This document shows, piece by piece, positions 42,173 to 49,752 of a stretch of 64,000 bases of DNA. The DNA lies in contig NZ_JAEFCB010000017.1 of assembly GCF_016405905.1 (NCBI RefSeq), forward strand, positions 57,218 through 121,217. The letters are read 5' to 3'. The notes under the pieces are model-generated. The model searched no databases and was not told the origin of the DNA. It was given only the letters and a program-made list of their open reading frames with translations. Origin of the DNA: Variovorax sp. IB41. GTDB lineage: Bacteria; Pseudomonadota; Gammaproteobacteria; Burkholderiales; Burkholderiaceae_C. Position 1 is the stretch's first letter; the number at the start of each line of letters is the position of its first letter. A program made the position numbers and the translations under genes.

Positions 42173-43423
42173 CTAGCGGATGCTGACCAGCTCGAGGGTC
42201 TCGCGCACCTGGAATGCGATGCCGCCGGCTCCCCCCCGTGTCTGGGCTTCGAAGCGGACGACGCGTCCGAGTTCGGGCGAGTACCAGACCTCGGCCCAGT
42301 ACTTGCCGTACTGGTTGCCACCCACCGCACCTGCATTCGCGAAGCGCTGCGTGTAGCCGCGGTACTCGATGCGCACCGCCTTGATGTCCTGGCCGCCGAC
42401 CTTCACGGTGGTGTCTTCCATCACCGTGGCGTCGAGCTCCATGTTGATGCGCGATCCACCGAAGACGGTGCTGTAGCGCGTGCGCCAAGCGGCTTCCTCC
42501 TTGAGATTCGGCTTGCCCCAGCCGCCCGGCGGCATGGCCGCGTCGAAGTCGCCCGCGATGGCCGTGGTGACGCTGACGACCTCGCCGCCGGGGTTCTCGA
42601 TCCAGCCGCCGTTGTTGAAGCTGATGCGATCGTCGGTGGCTGGGTCCGCGCGGTAGAACACCTTGCGGTAGGTGTTGGTCAGCCGGTCGTGCAATTGGTA
42701 CTCGATGACGCTCGGCCGGCCCGCCGCAATGGTCGCGCTCGCCGGGGTCGTGCCGCCGGCCGTCGCTGCAGGAGGCAGCGAGGTCAGGCGTTCGATGGCC
42801 ACGCGGCCGCGCGCCGGCAGCTCGGCAATCCATGCCGAAGGCATCGCGAGATTCGCCGCGGGCGTCGTGCCGAGCAGTCCCACCAGCCGTCCCTGGGCGT
42901 CGAACAGACCGGCACCGCCGAGCCCCGCCTCGGGGGCCGACGCGAGTTGCAGCGCTTCGAGTTCGCCCGCACCGCTGCGCCGCATGCCGGCGAGCATGCC
43001 GATGCCGAGCGTGAGCTCCTTGCCTCTGGGCGCGCCGACGATGTAGAGGGGCATGCCGACCTGCAAGGCCGTCGCCGGCGCGATGGCCGGGGTGGACGGC
43101 GCGAAGTTGGCGATCCGCAACTGGCACAGGTCGCGCTCGACGTCCGGAAATTCCAGCGTCGCGCCGTAGCTCACGTTGTCGCGCTTCAGCGCCACCGAAC
43201 TGGCCTTCGCGAGCAACTGGCAGCTCGTGACGGCCGTGCCTGGGCCGGTGGCCACGGCGCTGCCGGTGGCGAGGGTCTTGCCTTGCGCGTCGCTGGCCTG
43301 CACCACCCAGACGGCCGGGGACACGCGTGCGAAGAGCGCATCGGGCGCGAGCGGGGCTTGGGCCGACGCGGGAAGCGAGACTGCCAGGGTCAGCGCGAAG
43401 GAGGCGAGCAGGTGGTGTCTCAT
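42173..43423 (-). CDS. Trypsin-fold protein with degraded active site (pseudo-protease)
   Basis: A 416-residue exported protein (signal peptide cleaved after SAQA, ~residue 22). Residues ~28-185 follow the trypsin/HtrA-like fold, but the catalytic His position is Gln69 (TAVTSCQLL, normally TSCH), and the nucleophile loop reads GLGGAGLFD where GNSGGPLFD is usual, so the Ser is missing at about residue 169. The Asp (RDLCQL) remains. Residues ~230-416 form a second domain that I do not recognise. It is translationally coupled (4-bp overlap) to the upstream lipoprotein gene. Binding rather than cleavage is the likely role. Confidence 0.78.
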   Translation of the reverse strand: MRHHLLASFALTLAVSLPASAQAPLAPDALFARVSPAVWVVQASDAQGKTLATGSAVATGPGTAVTSCQLLAKASSVALKRDNVSYGATLEFPDVERDLCQLRIANFAPSTPAIAPATALQVGMPLYIVGAPRGKELTLGIGMLAGMRRSGAGELEALQLASAPEAGLGGAGLFDAQGRLVGLLGTTPAANLAMPSAWIAELPARGRVAIERLTSLPPAATAGGTTPASATIAAGRPSVIEYQLHDRLTNTYRKVFYRADPATDDRISFNNGGWIENPGGEVVSVTTAIAGDFDAAMPPGGWGKPNLKEEAAWRTRYSTVFGGSRINMELDATVMEDTTVKVGGQDIKAVRIEYRGYTQRFANAGAVGGNQYGKYWAEVWYSPELGRVVRFEAQTRGGAGGIAFQVRETLELVSIR

Positions 43424-44106
43424 CGGGTGGGCTGCAGCAGCAGTCGGAGATCGTTGACGGGCGTCCTGGCGAAAGGCGTGACCTCGGATGCCGCAGGGAC
43501 GGGTTTCGGTGTGGGCGCGGTCGGCGGCTGAATGGCTACGGCCGCAGGCGCTGGTGCATTCGGCGCGACCGCAGCCTGCCGAACGGGCGCCGCAGTCGCA
43601 GTCTCGGCCGCTGGAGCTGCAGGCAGCGGCGGCGCTGTCGGCGTCGCGCTCGCCGCCTTGGCCGAGACCGGCACCGTGCCGCCATAGGCCAGCGGCGGCA
43701 AGGCGCTGCGGCCTTCCGCTTCGCCGACGCGCTCGAACGCCGGCTGGCCGACGAGGAAGCCCATGCTGATGCTCATCTGCACATACGCGGTCTGCCTGGG
43801 CCGCAGCACTATGTTGATGCTGCCTTCGGCTTCGGTGCGGGCGGTGGCGCGGTAGGTACCGGCCGGCCTGTCGATGAAGAAGAAGCTGTTGGGTTGCGAC
43901 TTGCCCACGACCTGGCCGTTGACCGAGACCTCCGGCTGTACCGCCGCACCCAGGATCGAGTTCCGGTAGAAGTAGATGCGCCCCTCGTTCTCGCCAAGCG
44001 AAGGGAGGTTTTGCGAAACCTCCGAGAAACGCGGCCCGGTGGCCGAACATCCGAACAAGCAGGCTGCAAGAACAGCCAGCACGCACCCACCAAGCCAACG
44101 TCGCAT
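43420..44106 (-). CDS. DUF2846-like lipoprotein
   Basis: A 228-residue lipoprotein with signal and lipobox LFGC (Cys ~20). The domain RIYFYRNSILGAAVQPEVSV, then GKSQPNSFFFIDRPAGTYR and a RPRQTAYVQM strand resembles DUF2846, a small beta-sandwich of unknown function. A Pro/Ala/Thr-rich tail of about 80 residues follows. GAGGAGAAGG precedes the ATG at 44106. Its stop overlaps the start of the pseudo-protease by four bases, so the pair likely act together in the envelope. Confidence 0.78.
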   Translation of the reverse strand: MRRWLGGCVLAVLAACLFGCSATGPRFSEVSQNLPSLGENEGRIYFYRNSILGAAVQPEVSVNGQVVGKSQPNSFFFIDRPAGTYRATARTEAEGSINIVLRPRQTAYVQMSISMGFLVGQPAFERVGEAEGRSALPPLAYGGTVPVSAKAASATPTAPPLPAAPAAETATAAPVRQAAVAPNAPAPAAVAIQPPTAPTPKPVPAASEVTPFARTPVNDLRLLLQPTR

Positions 44107-44165
44107 TGCGCCTTCTCCTCTTTTGGCGCCGGATGCTACACCCGCCCGCAGCGGATGCGGGTGGG

Positions 44166-45023
44166 TCAGCGGAACACGACCGTCCGGTGCCCGTTCAGCA
44201 GCACGCGGTGCTCGCTGTGCCACTTCACCGCGCGGGCCAGCACCTGGCTCTCGGTGTCGCGGCCGCGGGCCGTGAGGTCTTCGACGGTGTCGGTGTGGTC
44301 GGCGCGGGCCACGTCCTGCTCGATGATCGGGCCTTCGTCCAGGTCGGCCGTCACGTAGTGGGCGGTCGCGCCGATCAGCTTCACGCCGCGGCCGTGCGCC
44401 TGGTAGTAGGGCTTGGCGCCCTTGAAACTCGGCAGGAACGAGTGGTGGATGTTGATCGCGCGGCCCGCCAAGTTGCGGCACAGGTCGTTGCTCAGGATCT
44501 GCATGTAGCGCGCGAGCACCACGAGCTCGGCGCCTTCGGCCTCGATGATTTCCAGTTGCTTCGCCTCGGCCTGCGCCTTGGTCGCACCGGTCACCGGGAT
44601 GTGGTGGAACGGCACGTTGTAGCTGGCGGCCAGCTGGTAGAAATCGCGGTGGTTCGAGATGATCGCGCGCACGTCGATGGACAGCAGGCCGCTCTTCCAG
44701 CGGAACAGGAGGTCATTGAGGCAATGGCCTTCCTTGCTCACCAGGATGACCGTCTTCATCGGCTCGGCCGCGGCGTGCAGCTGCAGGTTCATGCCGAAGC
44801 CGGCCGCGAAGGTCTTGAGCGCATCGCGCAGCGCGGCTTCGCCGTGATCGCCGCAGGCGAAGCGCACGCGCATGAAGAACAGGCCCGTGCCGTGGTCGTT
44901 GTACTGGGCCGCCTCTTCGATGTTGGCGCCCCGCTCGAGCAGGAAGCCCGAGACGGCATGCACGATGCCCGTGCGGTCGGGGCACGAGAGGTTCAGGATG
45001 TAGGCCGGCGTGTTAGTCGTCAT
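44166..45023 (-). CDS. purU: Formyltetrahydrofolate deformylase
   Basis: A 285-residue enzyme that hydrolyses 10-formyl-THF to formate and THF, balancing one-carbon pools. An N-terminal ACT regulatory domain (1-~85; ILNLSCPDRTGIVHAVSGFL) precedes the formyl-transferase fold with RYMQILS, NIHHSFLPSFKGAKPY and the catalytic Asp motif AHYVTADLDEGPIIEQD. Length and order match E. coli PurU (280). It lies 59 bases upstream of the DUF2846-like gene on the same strand and has an intergenic repeat upstream. Confidence 0.95.
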   Translation of the reverse strand: MTTNTPAYILNLSCPDRTGIVHAVSGFLLERGANIEEAAQYNDHGTGLFFMRVRFACGDHGEAALRDALKTFAAGFGMNLQLHAAAEPMKTVILVSKEGHCLNDLLFRWKSGLLSIDVRAIISNHRDFYQLAASYNVPFHHIPVTGATKAQAEAKQLEIIEAEGAELVVLARYMQILSNDLCRNLAGRAINIHHSFLPSFKGAKPYYQAHGRGVKLIGATAHYVTADLDEGPIIEQDVARADHTDTVEDLTARGRDTESQVLARAVKWHSEHRVLLNGHRTVVFR

Positions 45024-45080
45024 ATCAGTTCAGTTGCTCGATCGCTTGGCAGGCGGTGTTGCCGCATGCCTTTTTCCAGG

Positions 45081-45170
45081 GATACCGCGGAACCGGCTTT
45101 GCCGGGCCGCTGGTATCGCCCCCGGCGAGGGGGTTGGCGGCCACACGCAGTGGGCAAGCCTGGGGGCGAT
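45081..45170. repeat. Intergenic double-hairpin repeat between purU and the aminotransferase
   Basis: First hairpin at 45081-45117: GATACC-GCGG-AA-CCGGC-TTT-GCCGG... closing with CCGC and GGTATC. Second hairpin: CCCCC-GGCGA-GGGGG. The unit ends with AAGCCTGGGGGCGA. The same unit occurs at 63847 and 63945 with compensatory changes in the stem. Confidence 0.8.
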
Positions 45171-45247
45171 CCATGTCCGGGGGCATGATTGTCGCAGGGG
45201 TGCCAGAATCGCGATTTTCCCTCGACAGATAACCGCAGGAGCGAGAC

Positions 45248-46582
45248 ATGGCCTACCAGGACTTCAACATGGGCAACCAGTGGCTGCCCTTCACCCCCAA
45301 CCGCCATTTCCAGAAAGACCCGCGCGTCTTCGTGGCGGCCGACGGCATGGAATTCACCACGCACGACGGCAAGAAGGTGATCGACGGCGTCTCCTCGCTC
45401 TGGTGCGTGGGCGCGGGCCACAACCGAAAGCCCATCAACGAGGCCATCAAGACGCAGCTCGATACGCTCGACTACGCCACCGCCTTCCAGGTGAGCAACG
45501 ACAAGGCCTTCCGCGCGGCCGAGATGATCGCCGCGCTCGCCCCGGGCGATCTCAACAAGGTGCTGTTCTGCAACTCGGGCAGCGAGGCCGCCGACACCTC
45601 GATGAAGGTGGCGCTGGCCTACCACCGCGCGCGCGGCGAGGGCCACCGCAACGTGTTCATCGGCCGCGAGAAGGGCTACCACGGCGTGGGCTTCGGCGGC
45701 ATGTCGGTGGGCGGCATTCCGGGCAACCGCAAGGTGTTCGGCTCGGCGTTCCTGCCGCGCGTGGATCACATGCGCTTCATCCACGATCCGGTGAACCACG
45801 CCTACATCCACAACGAGGAGCCGGTGTGGGCCGAAGACCCGCTGGTCGAGCTCGAAACCCGCATCCTGCCGCTGCACGATCCGAGCAACGTGGCCGCGAT
45901 CATCGTGGAGCCGGTGGCGGGCTCGGCCGGCTGGTACCTGCCGCCCAAGGGGTACCTGAAGCGCCTGCGCGAGATCTGCGACAAGCACGGCATCCTGCTC
46001 ATCTTCGACGAGGTCATCACCGGCTTCGGCCGCATGGGCACCAACTTCGCGTCGGACTATTTCGGCGTGGTGCCCGACATGCTGAACTTCGCCAAGTGCG
46101 TGACCAACGGCGTGATTCCGCTGGGCGGCGTGATCTGCCGTGACAAGCTCTACGACGCGATGATGAAGACCGACGCGCCCGAGCACGTGGTCGAGTTCTT
46201 CCACGGCTACACCTACTCGGGCCACCCGGTGGCCTGCGCCGCGGCCATCGCCACGCTCGATCTCTTCAAGGAAGAAAACCTCTTCGCCCGCGCCGGCGAG
46301 ATGGGCAAGGTGCTGGGCGATGCGTTCCACAGCGCGTTCAAGGGCCTGCCCAACGTGATCAGCATCCGCAGCCTGGGCCTGGCCGCAGCGGTGGAGCTCG
46401 CCCCCATCGCGGGCTCGCCGGGCAAGCGCGCGTTCGATATCTTCCTGGAGTGCTTTCACAAGGGCGCGCTGGTGCGGCCCGCGGGCGACGTGCTGGTGAT
46501 GGCGCCGCCGTACATCGTGGAGAAGTCGCACATCGACACGCTGGTCAACACGCTGGCCGATTCGATCAAGAAGCACGCCTGA
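45248..46582 (+). CDS. Class III aminotransferase, omega-amino acid:pyruvate type
   Basis: A 444-residue PLP enzyme transferring amino groups from beta-alanine, GABA-like or amine donors to pyruvate. The PLP lysine is Lys283 in NFAKCVTNGVIPLGG; the cofactor clamp is LLIFDEVITGFGRMG and CNSGSEAADTSMK. The entrance motif SSLWCVGAGHNRKP is typical of beta-alanine-pyruvate transaminases. The ATG at 45248 follows GCAGGAGCGAGAC. It stands alone with a convergent hydrolase gene 30 bases downstream. Confidence 0.92.
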   Translation: MAYQDFNMGNQWLPFTPNRHFQKDPRVFVAADGMEFTTHDGKKVIDGVSSLWCVGAGHNRKPINEAIKTQLDTLDYATAFQVSNDKAFRAAEMIAALAPGDLNKVLFCNSGSEAADTSMKVALAYHRARGEGHRNVFIGREKGYHGVGFGGMSVGGIPGNRKVFGSAFLPRVDHMRFIHDPVNHAYIHNEEPVWAEDPLVELETRILPLHDPSNVAAIIVEPVAGSAGWYLPPKGYLKRLREICDKHGILLIFDEVITGFGRMGTNFASDYFGVVPDMLNFAKCVTNGVIPLGGVICRDKLYDAMMKTDAPEHVVEFFHGYTYSGHPVACAAAIATLDLFKEENLFARAGEMGKVLGDAFHSAFKGLPNVISIRSLGLAAAVELAPIAGSPGKRAFDIFLECFHKGALVRPAGDVLVMAPPYIVEKSHIDTLVNTLADSIKKHA

Positions 46583-46612
46583 GACGTCAGCCCCGCGGCG
46601 TTGCGGCGCGGG

Positions 46613-47422
46613 CTACGGGCCGACGAAGTCGGCGATGGCTTGTACTGCAGGCTGATCCAGCCCGCCGAAGCCATGCGTCGCCTGGTGGCCGCAGAGGTCG
46701 CCGACCGGCTTGCCTCCGCCGAGCTTGATCACCGACTTGCGCTGCGTGCCCGAGAGCCGGTCGACCACGAGCGGCAGGTCGCGTGGCGCGGTGACCGAGC
46801 AGGCATCTTCTTCGTGCTGCAGCACCAGCACGGGCACGCGGATGTCTTCCAGCGGAAGGTGTGTCACCGCTTTGCCGGACGTGAAAGAGGAATCGCTCGA
46901 AATGGGAGATGCGAGCACCAGTCCGTCGGGCCCCGCGAGCGCGGCGCCCAGCTTCAAGGCCGCTGAAACCGCCGACTCCGTTCCGCGGCTGTGGCCGATG
47001 AGCCAGACCGGCACGCCGGTCTGCTCCCGCAGCCATTTGATGGTGGCGCCGATGTCGGCGGCGTGCTCGGCGCTGTCGCGAAAACCGCCGAGGCCCGAGC
47101 GCTTGTCCGAGGGCGCATCGATCACCACGACAGCGATGCCCCGTTGCGCGAAGAGGCCGCGCGTGCGAACGAGAAAGCCCTGTTCGCCCCAGCCCATGCT
47201 GCCGTTCGGAAAGAACTTCAGCGATCCGTGGCCGCCCGCGATCAGCACGGCGGCGGCACGCGGCGGGGTGTCCGGCTCGACATACAGCATGCGCTGCGTG
47301 ATGCCCGGTCGCGTTTGAAGGTCGACGATGCTTTCCTTGGCAACGGCGTTCGCCGTCGACAACGCCATGAGACAGACGGCGGCCCCTCGGACCGCCGCGC
47401 TTCGGACGCGCGTGAAGGCCAT
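46613..47422 (-). CDS. Secreted alpha/beta hydrolase
   Basis: A 269-residue exported protein (signal peptide to ~residue 28) with an alpha/beta-hydrolase fold. The nucleophile elbow is WLIGHSRGTESAVSA (GHSRG), the oxyanion region VLIAGGHGSLKFF, and the His probably lies in GHQATHGFGGLD at the end. Four cysteines in the mature part may form disulfides. No substrate can be assigned. It is divergent from the CsgG-locus operon, sharing a 271-bp upstream region. Confidence 0.8.
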   Translation of the reverse strand: MAFTRVRSAAVRGAAVCLMALSTANAVAKESIVDLQTRPGITQRMLYVEPDTPPRAAAVLIAGGHGSLKFFPNGSMGWGEQGFLVRTRGLFAQRGIAVVVIDAPSDKRSGLGGFRDSAEHAADIGATIKWLREQTGVPVWLIGHSRGTESAVSAALKLGAALAGPDGLVLASPISSDSSFTSGKAVTHLPLEDIRVPVLVLQHEEDACSVTAPRDLPLVVDRLSGTQRKSVIKLGGGKPVGDLCGHQATHGFGGLDQPAVQAIADFVGP

Positions 47423-47595
47423 GCAATTCCCCCTCGTTGTTTGAATCGGCGCAGTGCGCCAGCTCCTTGGCCGACGCCACTATATCGGCGCGTTCAGGCC
47501 GCGACCACGCGCGCGTGCGATACATAGGAAAGGCACGCTCCGCCTTCGGGTCGGTCGCGCGTCCATGGTTTGCGCGGGTCATTTCTACCGGTATC

Positions 47596-47605
47596 CGGTA
47601 TACCG
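47596..47605. promoter_or_regulatory. CGGTATACCG palindrome upstream of the CsgG-type operon
   Basis: A perfect 10-bp palindrome within TACCGGTATCCGGTATACCG (47588-47605 region), which also carries the direct repeat CCGGTAT. Possible operator for the operon or the divergent hydrolase. Confidence 0.35.
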
Positions 47606-47646
47606 CCCGCGGCTTCCCGTCCCTAGCATCCCCTCCGGAAAACATA

Positions 47647-47668
47647 GCACTTTCGAATTCAGAAGTGC
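47647..47668. promoter_or_regulatory. 22-bp dyad just upstream of the CsgG-type operon
   Basis: GCACTT-TC-GAATTC-AG-AAGTGC is symmetric except for the two dinucleotides flanking GAATTC. It ends 25 bases before the first start, so it may be an operator or a leader hairpin next to the ribosome site. Confidence 0.45.
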
Positions 47669-47693
47669 GCATTCCGAGAAGGGAACAAGAGCC

Positions 47694-48275
47694 ATGCGAC
47701 GCGTATCTCCCCCCGCCGGCACCGTGCGTGCCGGCCGCAACCGAAGCGGGCGCCTGACTGCGCTCGCGCTGTGCCTGGCCGCCGCTTGCACCGGGCTGCC
47801 GGCCCTGGCCAACAACGTCGGCGAGAACGCCGCGTGGCAGTTCCAGACGAGCACCGACAAGGTCAACCAGGCCGCCATCCAGGACATGATCCGCAAGCAG
47901 AAGAGCGGCTACTACGCGGCGCCGGTCTACAACACGACCAACAACGTCGGGCGCCAGTACAACTGCAACGTTGCGGCCAACTCGACCGGCAACGACGGCA
48001 ACAACAGCACGGTCGCCAATTCGCCGAGCACCGCGGGCGCCACCTCGGGCGCTTCGGGCAACGACAGCCGCACGGCGGTCGGCACGACCGGCGGCGCGAC
48101 GGTGGGCACCTCGCAGGCGAACAGCGGCCCGGTCGCTTCGGGCATCGTCGGCGGCACCAGCGCGCAGGTGCAGGGCGCGGCCAACCAGGCGCTCAACTCG
48201 AACCAGGGCAACACCGGCGCGCAGACCGCGAGCGTCGCCGGCAGCTCGGCGTGCGCGTTCGGCGTGCTCAATTGA
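47694..48275 (+). CDS. Small secreted Asn/Gly/Ser/Thr-rich protein, first gene of the CsgG-type operon
   Basis: A 193-residue protein with signal peptide (cleavage after GLPALA, residue ~40). The mature N-terminus NNVGENAAWQFQTSTDKVNQ is followed by a low-complexity region rich in Asn, Gly, Ser, Thr, Ala and Gln (NVAANSTGNDGNNSTVANSP). The mature part has two cysteines, one in QYNCNV and one in SSACAF near the end. Such composition is typical of amyloid-forming or fibre subunits exported by CsgG pores. By position it resembles HfaA of the Caulobacter holdfast anchor, but sequence similarity was not established. AAGGGA precedes the ATG. Confidence 0.7.
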   Translation: MRRVSPPAGTVRAGRNRSGRLTALALCLAAACTGLPALANNVGENAAWQFQTSTDKVNQAAIQDMIRKQKSGYYAAPVYNTTNNVGRQYNCNVAANSTGNDGNNSTVANSPSTAGATSGASGNDSRTAVGTTGGATVGTSQANSGPVASGIVGGTSAQVQGAANQALNSNQGNTGAQTASVAGSSACAFGVLN

Positions 48276-48289
48276 ACGGGGCGCGCGAC

Positions 48290-49675
48290 ATGCACATCAC
48301 TCATACCCTGGCGCTCGTGACGGCCGCACTGGCGCTGGCCGGCTGCGTCTCCGCGCCGCAGCAGCGCTTTGCACCGCAGGAGGCCCCCGTGGTGCTCGGC
48401 CCGGCCGTGCGCGACAACGTGACCCCGATGGAGCCGGTGCTCGCCTGCTTTGCCGACCACATCGCCTCCACGCGCCGCCCGCCGGTGGTCATCGGCGTGG
48501 GCGACGTCAAGGACTACACGGGCAAGTACAGCATCAACGAAGGCAACGCGATCACGCAGGGCGGCGCGCTGATGGTCTATTCGGCGCTCGGCAAGCTGGG
48601 CGGCGCGGTGAGCATCGCCGAGCGCTTCGACCCAGTGATCGCCGAGCGCGAGCTCGCGTACGCCGACCGCCGCCAGTTGGGCGACGGCCGCACGCACCAG
48701 CTCGCGGGCCCTAACGGCGGACAGGCCGTGCCGTGGCTGCCGTACTTCGGCGGCACGATCAACAAGTCCGACTACTTCATCGTGGGCGGCATCACCGAGC
48801 TGAACTACAACATCAACTCGGGCGGCGTGGAGTTCGGCGTGAACCAGGTGGGCGTGAAGGCGCGCACCTTCAGCCAGTCGGTGGGCGTGGACCTGCGCAT
48901 CGTGGACACCAAGACGCTGATGGTGGTGCGCACGGTGAGCCTGACCAAGCAGTTCAACGGCTACGAAGTGGGCCTGAACGTGTTCCGCTTCTTCGGCAGC
49001 AAGCTGTACGACGTGGACATCGGCGCCAAGGGCCAGGAGCCGGTGCAGATGGGCGTGCGCGCCGCGCTCGAAGAGGGCGTGGTGCGGCTCATGGCGGCCG
49101 TCACGCAGGTCGACCACCAGCCCTGCATGACGCTGCGCCCGGGCGGCGGCGAGCAGATTCCGCTGGTGCCCGCCGCCGAACTGCGCAAGGTCCAGAACCC
49201 CGTCGATGCCACCGTGGGCGGCGCGGCGATCGCATCGCCCGTGGCGCAGGGCGGCGTGGCCGTCAACGCCGTGGGCCAGGGCGGCTCGCGCCTCACGGGC
49301 ACGGCGACGCAGGTGCCGTTCGACTTCGGCGCCACGACGCTCGGGGGCAGCTCGCTCGCACTCATCGACCAGATCGCCGGCGCCGCGAAGAAGGGCGCCG
49401 CCGACATCGTGCTGGTCGCGCGCGACACCGAGAACTGGGACGCCCGCAAGCGCGACGAACTCACCGACCGGCGCATTGCCGAGGTCACCTCGGCGCTGGC
49501 CAACCGCGGCGTCGCGCCGGGCGCGATCACCGTCACATGGCGCCCCGATGCGGCCGACACCTCGATCCACCGCGACGGCCCCGGCCTGCAGGAGATCGCG
49601 AAGCTGCGCGTGGGCAGCCCCGTGGTGAGCGGCGCGGTCGATGCGCCCATCGAAGGCGCCGTCAAGGGCGACTGA
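48290..49675 (+). CDS. CsgG-family outer-membrane secretion lipoprotein with OmpA-like C-terminal region
   Basis: A 461-residue lipoprotein with lipobox LAGC (Cys19). Residues ~45-290 follow CsgG/HfaB: VVIGVGDVKDYTGKYSINEG, SIAERFDPVIAERELAYADR, FIVGGITELNYNINSGGVEF and VGVDLRIVDTKTLMVVRTVS. This family forms a nonameric outer-membrane pore that exports unfolded curli or holdfast-anchor subunits. CsgG has ~277 residues; the extra ~150 here end with an OmpA-C-like pattern (ADIVLVARDTENWDARKRDE, then RRIAEVTSALANRGVAPGAI), which could bind peptidoglycan. It lies between two secreted proteins, its probable cargo. Confidence 0.85.
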   Translation: MHITHTLALVTAALALAGCVSAPQQRFAPQEAPVVLGPAVRDNVTPMEPVLACFADHIASTRRPPVVIGVGDVKDYTGKYSINEGNAITQGGALMVYSALGKLGGAVSIAERFDPVIAERELAYADRRQLGDGRTHQLAGPNGGQAVPWLPYFGGTINKSDYFIVGGITELNYNINSGGVEFGVNQVGVKARTFSQSVGVDLRIVDTKTLMVVRTVSLTKQFNGYEVGLNVFRFFGSKLYDVDIGAKGQEPVQMGVRAALEEGVVRLMAAVTQVDHQPCMTLRPGGGEQIPLVPAAELRKVQNPVDATVGGAAIASPVAQGGVAVNAVGQGGSRLTGTATQVPFDFGATTLGGSSLALIDQIAGAAKKGAADIVLVARDTENWDARKRDELTDRRIAEVTSALANRGVAPGAITVTWRPDAADTSIHRDGPGLQEIAKLRVGSPVVSGAVDAPIEGAVKGD

Positions 49676-49752
49676 GCCCAGCCCCCGCACGCCGCGTTTC
49701 CCGTCACACCTTTCCGTTCCCGAGCGTTCTCCATCCTTTGAGGAATCACGTC

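Noticed and set aside
48733..49752. Open frame continuing upstream of the giant repeat protein
   Set aside because: This part is an out-of-frame shadow of the CsgG-type gene; the signal peptide and ribosome site place the start at 49753.
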